From assembly GCA_030068145.1 (NCBI GenBank), contig JAPJBO010000548.1:89116-153115 (forward strand): a DNA stretch of 64,000 nucleotides, written 5' to 3'. Of the stretch, positions 54,171 through 64,000 are shown piece by piece. A model generated the notes under the pieces. The model ran no database searches, had not been told where the DNA came from, and saw only the letters and a program-made list of their open reading frames with translations. Source of the stretch: Diplonema papillatum. Taxonomy: Eukaryota > Euglenozoa > Diplonemea > Diplonemida > Diplonemidae. The position numbers and the translations under genes were made by a program. Position 1 is the first letter of the stretch. Every line of letters begins with the position of its first letter.

Positions 54171-54460
54171 CACCAGGCAGCACCAGCAGCAGGCAGCACC
54201 AACGGCAGGCAGCACCAACGGCAGGCAGCACACGCAGGCACCAGCAGGAAGCACATAGCAGGCAGCGCAGTACCAGCAGACACCCACCCAGGCCAGCACC
54301 CAGCAAGTCAGCACCAGCAAGTCAGCACCAGCAAGTCAGCACCAGCAAGTCAGCACCAGCAAGTCAGCACCAGCAAGTCAGCACCAGCAAGTCAGCACCA
54401 GCAAGTCAGCACCAGCAAGTCAGCACCAGCAAGGCAGCACCAGCAAGTCAGCAGCCAGCA
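54171..54460. repeat. GGCAGCACCA-rich region then 14-bp tandem array (about 10 units)
   Basis: An irregular CAGCACCA/ACGGCAGGCAG stretch passes into exact repeats of GTCAGCACCAGCAA from about 54306. With no stop in any forward frame and a period of 14 nt, each frame reads the same 14-residue cycle (SAPASQHQQVSTSK). This is a repeat artefact, not evidence for a gene. Confidence 0.9.
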
Positions 54461-54465
54461 AGCCA

Positions 54466-54582
54466 GGAAAACCAATAGAAACTGGATTCTGAATTTTGAG
54501 TTTTTCAGAATTTTTTTTTGACAAAGGTGAAATTTTTGCTTGGAATTTTTCATTGTGACGAACAGACAGACAGGACAGACAG
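54466..54582. repeat. Truncated satellite monomer
   Basis: Begins AGGAAAACCAATAGAAACTG and ends in a GAACAGACAGACAGGACAGAC tract, then enters the CCCGCAAA array. Lacks the first ~60 and last ~20 bp of a full monomer. Confidence 0.85.
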
Positions 54583-54583
54583 A

Positions 54584-54621
54584 CCCGCAAACCCGCAAAC
54601 CCGCAAACCCGCAAACCCGCA
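54584..54621. repeat. CCCGCAAA octamer array
   Basis: About 4.5 perfect copies of CCCGCAAA lead straight into family-A copy 3 (ACTCGGTGGCCC). Shorter versions precede copy 1 (48604-48625, inverted and direct), copy 2 (51775-51800) and copy 4 (CCCGC at 62734). Confidence 0.9.
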
Positions 54622-55091
54622 CTCGGTGGCCCTGCGGGCCCCCTCGTGCATTTGATGGATTCTCAGCGCTTTGATGTGGGCCTTCTTGTCCAGGTTCGGC
54701 CTCTTGTGTGAAGAGGCCGACTCGAAAGAAAACAGGATTCAGCACACACAACGCAAACAGGAACTAGAAGAAGAAAAGAAATTCACAAGATGGTTCGGGT
54801 CGGAGTTGTGCTTGAAAAATCTGGTGTTCGAGAGTTCGTGTGGAAGCAGTCAAGGTATGTGAAGTTACGAGTCAGCGATAAGGTTCTGACAGAGCTATGG
54901 GTACATATTTTTGTTGATATTTTGACCGATGCATCCAACGAAACCGTCACAGGAATTCGAAGCTCCTACGAACGACGTTCTTTCAAGGGTCGCAACTTCG
55001 GGAGAACGTGCCCCCCCCATTTCGACATGCAACAGTTGCCTATCACGTTTTCGGTGTCTCACAGGAATTCGGAGCTCATGCGAACAGTGTT
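54621..55091. repeat. Family-A repeat, copy 3
   Basis: Matches 48626-49060 closely, including the 9-bp hairpin (54697-54719) and ATG frame (54790), then diverges near 55055 and joins module B at 55092. The join differs from units I and II, so modules A and B recombine independently. Confidence 0.85.
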
Positions 55092-55574
55092 GGGGGACAA
55101 AATCTGACTTGCCACCTCCTCGCGGTGTCCCCTGGAAACGTGTTTTTCGAAACGCGGCCAAGGCAAGCAGTACCTTTGCTGTGGGTGAAAGCCCCTTACT
55201 TCGTATCTGGCGTCCGAGCTGCGCACCTACCCTTCCCGGGCGTAAAAGATCCTGCCCCAAGCTGCCCAGCAGGAACGGGGGGGGCGGTGCAAAGAGGCAC
55301 CTTCCAGGTGAGCCTTGCCAAGTTTGACTCCCTTGTGGCCCTCTCATCGTGAAGGCGGGGTAAAATCGGGATGGTTACCAATGTGCCCCCGGTTTTTTGA
55401 ATTAGTTGGCCCCAGTCTGAGTGACAGGTGGCGGCTTGTGGCTGAGCCGCGGCCTTTCCAGGCCCTTAGCCGACTCTCCTTTCGTTTTTCTGAGTCCCCA
55501 GTGCCGTGGGGCAGGCGCCGGTTGCAGTGTGCAACTGGTGCGGGTTCAAACCGCGCCTGTCTGTGTTCGTGGTG
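55092..55574 (+). mobile_element. Module B, copy 2 (3'-truncated)
   Basis: Same as 50691-51173, including the A-box-like and B-box (GGTTCAAACC) sites, but ends at GTGTTCGTGG and is joined to a segment beginning GAAGTTTGCGAATCTGGG that resembles 49956-50200. No poly(A). Confidence 0.7.
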
Positions 55575-56059
55575 GAAGTTTGCGAATCTGGGCTTCGATG
55601 AAAAATGCAAGCCTTTCCATTTCGAAGGGGGGGAAGGTCGTTTACTGCAGTGTTTGGTTTTGAGAGAGTTTCACAGCTTCGATGAAAGGCAACAAGAGAA
55701 GCAGGAGCAAGAGCAGCACCAGCACAAACAGCAGTGAGCAGCAAATCAGCAGGAAGTAAACAGTTACTGTGTTGTTGGCGGGATTGTCGCAGCTTCAGGG
55801 AAATCAGCAACAGCAGCAGGAGCAAGAGTGGCAAGGCAGCAAAAACCCCATCGAAGTCAAGTGAAGGTTGCTTTAAGCCTTTTGTCCACACTTTTCTTCT
55901 TATTGTAAAGAAATAAAAAGATGTCCCAGTTCTGGCATGGCAGGCCCCTTTTGGCCCAAAAACAGGTAGCCACCGTTGTCAGCACATGGGACTTTCACTC
56001 ATTCACCTTTTTTGCAGCAGCAGCAACATCAGCAAGACTGAAGCACCAGCAGGGAGCAG

Positions 56060-56146
56060 GAGCAGAAGCAGCAGAAGCAGCAGAAGCAGCAGAAGCAGCA
56101 GAAGCAGCAGAAGCAGCAGAAGCAGCAGAAGCAGCAGAAGCAGCAG

Positions 56147-56185
<39 letters not shown>

Positions 56186-56205
56186 TAGCAGCAGAAGCAG
56201 CACAG
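56060..56205. repeat. AGCAGCAGA / CAG microsatellite
   Basis: About ten 9-bp AGCAGCAGA units, then uninterrupted CAG repeats. The longest pure array of this class in the window; it reads poly-Glu/Ala or poly-Leu depending on frame. Confidence 0.9.
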
Positions 56206-56315
56206 CTTTAGCAGAAGTAACAATCACAGCATCAGCAGAACCAAACCAGGAACCCAAAACCTTGGGAGGAAGGATGGGAGGGGAAAATGGCCATTGGTTG
56301 TCTCTTGTGTGCGTG

Positions 56316-56748
56316 CTTTGTCCTATCTTTGAAGGGTTGAAAGGAAGCTGCACTTTGCAACGCGGGAGTACCTGTCGAGCCAGTCAGCAAGATCAACCCG
56401 TGCCACTATGCCAGCATTTTGGATCAGATGCGAGCCCCTCCATAGGCTTTGTTGAGCGTCCTTGACGTTCATGCTTTGAGCAACTCCTGCAGGCAGTTCC
56501 TCGCAACTGGCCGAAAAAACTTTGTCTCACGACATTGTATGTGGCTAACCGCAGTGGAAACAAAACAGGAGGAAGCAAACCTTTCGAGGTCTGCGTGTTC
56601 ATAGTTCTGATGATCCCTAATCGGTGGAAGTTTTGGGCAGATTAGAGACAGACAAAGCACACGCATAGCAACAATCTTTGGCACGGGGACTGTGATACTT
56701 GGGTATATTTTTCGAATTTTCAAGTTTTGGAAAAAATATTATGAGCAC
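56316..56748. repeat. Duplicated block C, copy 2
   Basis: Nearly identical to 53739-54170, again followed by a CAGCACCA region and a 14-bp array. Confidence 0.85.
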
Positions 56749-56839
56749 CAGGCAGCACCAGCAGGCAGCACCAACGGCAGGCAGCACCAACGGCAGGCAG
56801 CACCAGGCAGTACCAGGAGACACCCAGGCCAGCACCCAG

Positions 56840-57155
56840 GAAGTCAGCACCAGCAAGTCAGCACCAGCAAGTCAGCACCAGCAAGTCAGCACCAGCAAGT
56901 CAGCACCAGCAAGTCAGCACCAGCAAGTCAGCACCAGCAAGTCAGCACCAGCAAGTCAGCACCAGCAAGTCAGCACCAGCAAGTCAGCACCAGCAAGTCA
57001 GCACCAGCAAGTCAGCACCAGCAAGTCAGCACCAGCAAGTCAGCACCAGCAAGTCAGCACCAGCAAGTCAGCACCAGCAAGTCAGCACCAGCAAGTCAGC
57101 ACCAGCAAGTCAGCACCAGCAAGTCAGCACCAGCAAGGCAGCACCAGCAAGTCAG
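56840..57155. repeat. 14-bp tandem array (about 22 units)
   Basis: Perfect head-to-tail GTCAGCACCAGCAA units, more than twice as many as at 54306-54445. Open in all forward frames because each frame cycles through the same 14-residue peptide. Unit identity suggests slippage or unequal exchange in recent time. Confidence 0.92.
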
Positions 57156-57325
57156 CAGCCAGCAAGCCAGCCAACAAAAAGCCTTGAGTGAGAGACAAGC
57201 CCGACACACAGGACTCCTACCACTCATCCTTTTGCTTCCCATTCTGCGCGTTCTTTGGGGGTCCTGTGTTGCCAAGCCTGATTGCAAGAGATAGAGGGGG
57301 ACACACCTCCAGCCAATAGCCAAAT

Positions 57326-57677
57326 TGCCAAAAAATGGCTGGTTTGCGGGTCTGGTTCATAGGAAAACCAATAGAAACTGGATTCTGAATTTTCAGTTTT
57401 TCAGAATTTTTTTTTGACAAAGGTGAAATTTTTGCTTGGAATTTTTCATTGTGACGGGACGGACGGACAAGCCACATAATTATATAGTAACCTGACCTGT
57501 GGAATTGGATGCTGCCAAAAAATGGCTGGTTTGCGGGTCTGGTTCATAGGAAAACCAATAGAAACTGGATTCTGAATTTTCAGTTTTTCAGAATTTTTTT
57601 TTGACAAAGGTGAAATTTTTGCTTGGAATTTTTCATTGTGACGGGACGGACGGACAAGCCACATAATTATATAGTCC
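57326..57677. repeat. Two satellite monomers (separate short array)
   Basis: A slightly 5'-short monomer (57326-57487) and a full one (57488-57674) of the 187-bp type, separated from the main array by 1.4 kb of other sequence including module B. Confidence 0.92.
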
Positions 57678-57963
57678 CCAGGCCCCCAACTACAACCCAA
57701 GAGTCATTTTCCCCCCCACCCATCACTTTCCTTTTCGGTATGTTTTGTTTTTCCTCCTCCCCTTGGCACCCCGTTACTCCCTCCCTTGGTCCGTTCTACT
57801 CCCACTCTCTCTCCCTCACTCTCTCTCTTGCACCCACTCTCGCCATCTCACTCACACACCATTTTGTTTGTGTCCCTTCTGGAAAGGGGAGAAAAAAAGA
57901 GGGCTTCAATTCCCTCTCTTTATTTTTTGGTTGTCCCTCCTCTTCCTCCTCCTCCTCGCTCCC
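57678..57963. other. Unique CT-rich segment between satellite and module B
   Basis: Pyrimidine-rich on the + strand (CTCTCTCCCTCACTCTCTCT; TCCTCCTCCTCCTCG). No copy elsewhere in the window. No gene or terminal repeat seen; possibly 5'-flanking DNA co-mobilised with module B. Confidence 0.5.
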
Positions 57964-58757
57964 GGGGGACAAAATCTGACTTGCCACCTCCTCGCGGTGT
58001 CCCCCGGAAACGTGTTTTTCGAAACGCGGCCAAGGCAAGCAGTACCTTTGCTGTGGGTGAAAGCCCCTTACTTCGTATCTGGCGTCCGAGCTGCGCACCT
58101 ACCCTTCCCGGGCGTAAAAGATCCTGCCCCAAGCTGCCCAGCAGGAACGGGGGGGGCGGTGCAAAGAGGCACCTTCCAGGTGAGCCTTGCCAAGTTTGAC
58201 TCCCTTGTGGCCCTCTCATCGTGAAGGCGGGGTAAAATCGGGATGGTTACCAATGTGCCCCCGGTTTTTTGAATTAGTTGGCCCCAGTCTGAGTGACAGG
58301 TGGCGGCTTGTGGCTGAGCCGCGGCCTTTCCAGGCCCTTAGCCGACTCTCCTTTCGTTTTTCTGAGTCCCCAGTGCCGTGGGGCAGGCGCCGGTTGCAGT
58401 GTGCAACTGGTGCGGGTTCAAACCGCGCCTGTCTGTGTTCGTGGTTGTGCCGTTTTTCGTTGTGAAGAAGTGAACCCGGAGAACCCACCAGGTCAGGCAC
58501 CAGGTTTCTTGTCTGGCAAACTGTACGGCCTGGTGTTTAAAAAAAAATCAAGGCTGTCTGTGCGGTTGGCTGTGACAAGTCCACTCCTGCATTTCACAAA
58601 ATTTGCAGCAGGAGGGACTGAGTCACACCAATCGAAAAGACACCGGAGAATACCCGAGTGTCGGCCCACAAACGAAGTATTTGAACTTCCCCTTTTGGAA
58701 CTTGCTTGTCTTGCCCATTTTTCCCAGTTTGCCTCGAAGGCCCCCGTACGATTCTTC

Positions 58758-58795
<38 letters not shown>
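57964..58795 (+). mobile_element. Module B, long copy 3 with long poly(A) tail
   Basis: Matches 50691-51445 nearly base for base, then extends 43 bp further (ATTTTTCCCAGTTTGCC...) to a poly(A) run at about 58759-58795. That copy 1 has its A-run at an earlier point indicates different 3' ends, as for retroposed transcripts. Frames within it encode no known domain. Confidence 0.55.
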
Positions 58796-58796
<1 letters not shown>

Positions 58797-59063
58797 GCGA
58801 ATACACAAACAGGCCAATACGCAAGGGAAAAAAAAAAAAGAGAACACAAAAATGCAAGGTCATGTGGGCGGCTCGCCACCACAGGACGAAAAGGGCTGGT
58901 GGTACGCCACCAAAACCAAAACAGCCCCCAGTAAAATAGAGTAAGGCGGACATGCTTGTGTATTCGTGGTGGAATTTTCCTCTTTTCCCGTTTGGTTTCC
59001 GCGCCCATGAAAATGGAACCCCCATGAGCGCGTTACGGGGTCCCAAGTGCCGGGTGGAGCGGC

Positions 59064-59096
<33 letters not shown>

Positions 59097-59097
59097 G
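58796..59097. mobile_element. Second poly(A)-ended segment
   Basis: About 300 bp from CGCGAATACACAAACAGGCC to an A run at about 59066-59093, directly abutting the main satellite array. A short internal A11 run lies at 58829. It may be another retroposed fragment inserted next to the satellite. No coding content recognised. Confidence 0.4.
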
Positions 59098-62000
59098 TAA
59101 ACTGACCTGTGGAATTGGATGCTGCCAAAAAATGGCTGGTTTGCGGGTCTGGTTCATAGGAAAACCAATAGAAACTGGATTCTGAATTTTCAGTTTTTCA
59201 GAATTTTTTTTTGACAAAGGTGAAATTTTTGCTTGGAATTTTTCATTGTGACGGACAGACGGACGGACAAGCCACATAATTATATAGTAACCTGACCTGT
59301 GGAATTGGATGCTGCCAAAAAATGGCTGGTTTGCGGGTCTGGTTCATAGGAAAACCAATAGAAACTGGATTCTGAATTTTGAGTTTTTCAGAATTTTTTT
59401 TTGACAAAGGTGAAATTTTTGCTTGGAATTTTTCATTGTGACGGGACGACGGGACAAGCCACATAATTATATAGTAACCTGACCTGTGGAATTGGATGCT
59501 GCCAAAAAATGGCTGGTTTGCGGGTCTGGTTCATAGGAAAACCAATAGAAACTGGATTCTGAATTTTCAGTTTTTCAGAATTTTTTTTTGACAAAGGTGA
59601 AATTTTTGCTTGGAATTTTTCATTGTGACGGACAGACGGACGGACAAGCCACATAATTATATAGTAACCTGACCTGTGGAATTGGATGCTGCCAAAAAAT
59701 GGCTGGTTTGCGGGTCTGGTTCATAGGAAAACCAATAGAAACTGGATTCTGAATTTTCAGTTTTTCAGAATTTTTTTTTGACAAAGGTGAAATTTTTGCT
59801 TGGAATTTTTCATTGTGACGGGACGGACGGACAAGCCACATAATTATATAGTAACCTGACCTGTGGAATTGGATGCTGCCAAAAAATGGCTGGTTTGCGG
59901 GTCTGGTTCATAGGAAAACCAATAGAAACTGGATTCTGAATTTTCAGTTTTTCAGAATTTTTTTTTGACAAAGGTGAAATTTTTGCTTGGAATTTTTCAT
60001 TGTGACGGACAGACGGACGGACAAGCCACATAATTATATAGTAACCTGACCTGTGGAATTGGATGCTGCCAAAAAATGGCTGGTTTGCGGGTCTGGTTCA
60101 TAGGAAAACCAATAGAAACTGGATTCTGAATTTTCAGTTTTTCAGAATTTTTTTTTGACAAAGGTGAAATTTTTGCTTGGAATTTTTCATTGTGACGGGA
60201 CGGACGGACAAGCCACATAATTATATAGTAACCTGACCTGTGGAATTGGATGCTGCCAAAAAATGGCTGGTTTGCGGGTCTGGTTCATAGGAAAACCAAT
60301 AGAAACTGGATTCTGAATTTTCAGTTTTTCAGAATTTTTTTTTGACAAAGGTGAAATTTTTGCTTGGAATTTTTCATTGTGACGGACAGACGGACGGACA
60401 AGCCACATAATTATATAGTAACCTGACCTGTGGAATTGGATGCTGCCAAAAAATGGCTGGTTTGCGGGTCTGGTTCATAGGAAAACCAATAGAAACTGGA
60501 TTCTGAATTTTCAGTTTTTCAGAATTTTTTTTTGACAAAGGTGAAATTTTTGCTTGGAATTTTTCATTGTGACGGGAGACAGACGGACAAGCCACATAAT
60601 TATATAGTAACCTGACCTGTGGAATTGGATGCTGCCAAAAAATGGCTGGTTTGCGGGTCTGGTTCATAGGAAAACCAATAGAAACTGGATTCTGAATTTT
60701 CAGTTTTTCAGAATTTTTTTTTGACAAAGGTGAAATTTTTGCTTGGAATTTTTCATTGTGACGGGACGGACGGACAAGCCACATAATTATATAGTAACCT
60801 GACCTGTGGAATTGGATGCTGCCAAAAAATGGCTGGTTTGCGGGTCTGGTTCATAGGAAAACCAATAGAAACTGGATTCTGAATTTTCAGTTTTTCAGAA
60901 TTTTTTTTTGACAAAGGTGAAATTTTTGCTTGGAATTTTTCATTGTGACGGGACGGACGGACAAGCCACATAATTATATAGTAACCTGACCTGTGGAATT
61001 GGATGCTGCCAAAAAATGGCTGGTTTGCGGGTCTGGTTCATAGGAAAACCAATAGAAACTGGATTCTGAATTTTCAGTTTTTCAGAATTTTTTTTTTCGG
61101 GTTTGCGGGTTTGCGGGTCCGGGTTTGCGGGTTTGCGGGTTTGCGGGCAAAGGTGAAATTTTTGCTTGGAATTTTTCATTGTGACGGGACGGACGGACAA
61201 GCCACATAATTATATAGTAACCTGACCTGTGGAATTGGATGCTGCCAAAAAATGGCTGGTTTGCGGGTCTGGTTCATAGGAAAACCAATAGAAACTGGAT
61301 TCTGAATTTTCAGTTTTTCAGAATTTTTTTTTGACAAAGGTGAAATTTTTGCTTGGAATTTTTCATTGTGACGGACAGACGGACGGACAAGCCACATAAT
61401 TATATAGTAACCTGACCTGTGGAATTGGATGCTGCCAAAAAATGGCTGGTTTGCGGGTCTGGTTCATAGGAAAACCAATAGAAACTGGATTCTGAATTTT
61501 CAGTTTTTCAGAATTTTTTTTTGACAAAGGTGAAATTTTTGCTTGGAATTTTTCATTGTGACGGGACGGACGGACAAGCCACATAATTATATAGTAACCT
61601 GACCTGTGGAATTGGATGCTGCCAAAAAATGGCTGGTTTGCGGGTCTGGTTCATAGGAAAACCAATAGAAACTGGATTCTGAATTTTCAGTTTTTCAGAA
61701 TTTTTTTTTGACAAAGGTGAAATTTTTGCTTGGAATTTTTCATTGTGACGGGACAGACGGACGGACAAGCCACATAATTATATAGTAACCTGACCTGTGG
61801 AATTGGATGCTGCCAAAAAATGGCTGGTTTGCGGGTCTGGTTCATAGGAAAACCAATAGAAACTGGATTCTGAATTTTCAGTTTTTCAGAATTTTTTTTT
61901 GACAAAGGTGAAATTTTTGCTTGGAATTTTTCATTGTGACGGGACGGACGGACAAGCCACATAATTATATAGTAACCTGACCTGTGGAATTGGATGCTGC

Positions 62001-62734
62001 CAAAAAATGGCTGGTTTGCGGGTCTGGTTCATAGGAAAACCAATAGAAACTGGATTCTGAATTTTCAGTTTTTCAGAATTTTTTTTTGACAAAGGTGAAA
62101 TTTTTGCTTGGAATTTTTCATTGTGACGGACAGACGGACGGACAAGCCACATAATTATATAGTAACCTGACCTGTGGAATTGGATGCTGCCAAAAAATGG
62201 CTGGTTTGCGGGTCTGGTTCATAGGAAAACCAATAGAAACTGGATTCTGAATTTTGAGTTTTTCAGAATTTTTTTTTGACAAAGGTGAAATTTTTGCTTG
62301 GAATTTTTCATTGTGACGGGACAGGACGGACAAGCCACATAATTATATAGTAACCTGACCTGTGGAATTGGATGCTGCCAAAAAATGGCTGGTTTGCGGG
62401 TCTGGTTCATAGGAAAACCAATAGAAACTGGATTCTGAATTTTCAGTTTTTCAGAATTTTTTTTTGACAAAGGTGAAATTTTTGCTTGGAATTTTTCATT
62501 GTGACGGACAGACGGACGGACAAGCCACATAATTATATAGTAACCTGACCTGTGGAATTGGATGCTGCCAAAAAATGGCTGGTTTGCGGGTCTGGTTCAT
62601 AGGAAAACCAATAGAAACTGGATTCTGAATTTTGAGTTTTTCAGAATTTTTTTTTGACAAAGGTGAAATTTTTGCTTGGAATTTTTCATTGTGACGGACA
62701 GACGGACGGACAAGCCACATAATTATATAGTAAC
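59098..62734. repeat. Main satellite array: 19 monomers of 187/190 bp
   Basis: Monomers start TAACCTGACCTGTGGAATTG (59288, 59475, 59665, 59852, 60042, 60229, 60419 and so on) and end TAATTATATAG. Two variants differ in the GACGG tract: GACGGACAGACGGACGG (190) and GACGGGACGGACGG (187). From 59288 to about 60419 and again from 61220 to 62540 they largely alternate, giving a 377-bp dimer. Each monomer holds an inverted repeat ATTCTGAA...TTCAGAAT, a T9 run and a palindromic ATAATTAT. The one 73-residue minus-strand frame per monomer is a by-product of repetition. Confidence 0.97.
61096..61149. repeat. TTTGCGGG array inside one satellite monomer
   Basis: In the monomer starting near 60983 the usual T9-GAC junction is replaced by about six TTTGCGGG-type units (one variant GGGTCC), then the monomer resumes with CAAAGGTGAAAT. 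It is the complement of the CCCGCAAA array at 54584-54621. Confidence 0.9.
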
Positions 62735-62738
62735 CCGC

Positions 62739-63175
62739 ACTCGGTTGCCCTGCGGGCCCCCTCGTGGATTGGATTGATTCTCAGTGTTTGTAGCCTTCCT
62801 TCTAGATACGGCCTCTTTGTGAAGAGGCCGACTCGAAAGAGAGCGAAAAACGCAACAAAAACAGGAATAATTAGCACCAAAGAACAAGTTCACAATGAAT
62901 GGCGACGATGTCGGACGAATTTGGTGATCGAAAAGCTGGTCTTTGAGGTTTCGCGCGACACCAACCAAGGTATGCCCACTTGCGAGTCATTGAAGAGGTT
63001 CTGGGAGAGCTATGGGTACCCGTTTTCTCGATTTTTTGACCGATTCATCCAAAGAAACCCTCACAGGAATTCGAGCTCATACGAACAGTGTTCTTTCGCC
63101 GGTCGGAACTTCGGCAGTACAAGCCCCCCGTTTTGAAAAGGGAGAAGGTCTCTTATCATGCGTTTCTTTACATGA
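62739..63175. repeat. Family-A repeat, diverged copy 4, with module-B-like continuation
   Basis: ACTCGG..GCCCTGCGGGCCCCCTCGTG, the 9-bp hairpin (62809-62830) and GAGAGCTATGGGTAC blocks match the other copies at clearly lower identity. At about 63175 it runs into a diverged module-B start (AGGGACAAGAATCTGACCTG). The A-then-B order is thus old. Confidence 0.75.
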
Positions 63176-64000
63176 GGGACAAGAATCTGACCTGCACCTC
63201 CTCGTGGTGTCCCTCGGAAACGTGCTCAACGCGCGGCCGACGCAGGCAGTCTTTGATATTGTTTCCCCAGTTGGTTGGTCAACAATGACCGTGTGTTTGG
63301 TTGATTGGAAAAGCTCTTCTTGGGGAAACAGTCAAAGCATGCGAATTTGCGAGTCATTCAAGCGGTTCTGACAGAGCTATGGGTACTCATTTTCTTGGAT
63401 TTTTGATCGATTCATCCAAAGAAGCCCTCACAGGAATTCGAAGCTCAGACGAACGACGTTCTTTCGAGGGTCGGAACTTCGGGGAACGCCCCACCCAATT
63501 CGACATCAGGGGATGGTCGCATATTAAATTGTTTGGCATTCCTTCAGCAAGGTGGCCACTAAAGACCGTGAAGTGGAGGAGACTGGCCTCCGGAGGCCCA
63601 GGGGTTATCGATGAGTGGTTCTGCGGGTCGTGTGGAAACAATCAGGGTATGCGGATTTGCGAGTCATTGAAGAGGTTTTGGGAGAGCTATGGGTACCCGT
63701 TTTCTTCCGTTTTTGACCGATTCATCCAAAGAAGCCCTCACAGGAATTCGAAGCTCAGACTAACGTCATTCTTTGAAGGGCCGGAACTTCGGGGAATTCG
63801 ACATCAGGAGAAGGTCGCGTATTGCCGTTTTTGACGTTCCTTGAACAAGATGGCCCCTAAAGACCAGGAAGTGAAGAAGACTGGCCTCCGGAGGCCCAGG
63901 GGTTATTGATGAGTGGTTCTGCGGGTCTCGTGTGGAAACAATCAGCGTATGCGGATTTTCTAGTCATTGAAGAGGTTGTGAGAGAGCTATGGGTACCCAT
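62960..64000. repeat. Diverged ~300-bp tandem repeats running off the right edge
   Basis: A GCGAGTCATTGAAGAGGTT / GAGAGCTATGGGTAC block recurs at about 62977, 63345, 63654 and 63955 (spacings ~368, 309 and 301). Each is followed by CATCCAAAGAA[A/G]CCCTCAC and CAGGAATTCGA. Translated, two copies give NQGM..CESLKRFWESYGYP and FIQRSPHRNSKLR in frame (62774-63136 and 63301-63834). Either a degenerate repetitive gene family or simply repeat DNA; no domain known. Confidence 0.65.

Noticed and set aside
54123-57294. Ser/Gln/Ala-rich repeat proteins from the 14-bp arrays
   Set aside because: All three forward frames give the same cyclic peptide; a property of the repeat.
59243-62720. Repeated 73-residue minus-strand ORFs
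   Set aside because: One per satellite monomer, identical by repetition; no support as genes.
59098-62734. CRISPR-like array
   Set aside because: Continuous tandem monomers without unique spacers, in a eukaryotic context.

Overview
This window looks like nuclear DNA of a GC-rich, intron-poor, single-celled eukaryote. The evidence is spliceosomal introns (several with GTATGC or GTATGT donors), an N-terminally myristoylated Vps15-type protein, PDZ, EF-hand, WW, RING-H2 and IQ modules, very long low-complexity proteins and abundant satellite DNA. There is no operon, rRNA, CRISPR array or recognisable tRNA. I cannot name the lineage from the sequence. Several introns are very short (about 31-53 nt), and all nine gene models lie on the + strand.

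Layout. 0.5-2.1 kb: a two-exon coiled-coil membrane protein. 2.26-3.07 kb: a 63-bp minisatellite. 3.9-14.5 kb: an uninterrupted 3,501-codon gene for a giant protein with a novel leucine-rich repeat of about 25 residues and about 13 IQ motifs. 17.1-19.0 kb: a PPR-like, possibly organellar protein. 20.1-22.9 kb: a RING-H2 protein with a long Asn/His/Gln/Pro-rich N-terminus. 22.9-29.6 kb: no convincing gene, but a fold-back MITE and a perfect hairpin. 29.6-32.3 kb: a multi-exon PDZ protein. 32.4-33.1 kb: an uncertain exon or gene. 35.0-35.6 kb: an orphan protein with a mitochondrial-like N-terminus. 36.3-42.8 kb: an EF-hand/PDZ/SHOCT-like/WW protein whose WW domain is split by an intron carrying a 949-bp TIR transposon. 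43.4-47.7 kb: Vps15 (PIK3R4), the pseudokinase/HEAT/WD40 regulatory subunit of the class III PI3-kinase complex. Its four-exon model gives 1,372 residues, about the length of known Vps15.

From about 48 kb to the right edge the window has no convincing host gene. It is a mosaic of near-identical segmental copies, CAG-type microsatellites, 14-bp arrays, poly(A)-ended retroposon-like modules (one next to a 2A-like peptide reading frame), and a satellite of 187/190-bp monomers that alternate in part as a 377-bp dimer. CCCGCAAA/TTTGCGGG octamers recur at module junctions and inside one satellite monomer. This suggests subtelomeric or (peri)centromeric heterochromatin next to a gene-bearing, single-strand-coded arm.

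The genes do not form an obvious pathway. Several (PDZ x2, EF-hand, IQ array, WW) encode scaffold or calcium/calmodulin-type interaction modules. Vps15 is the only gene whose identity is close to certain.
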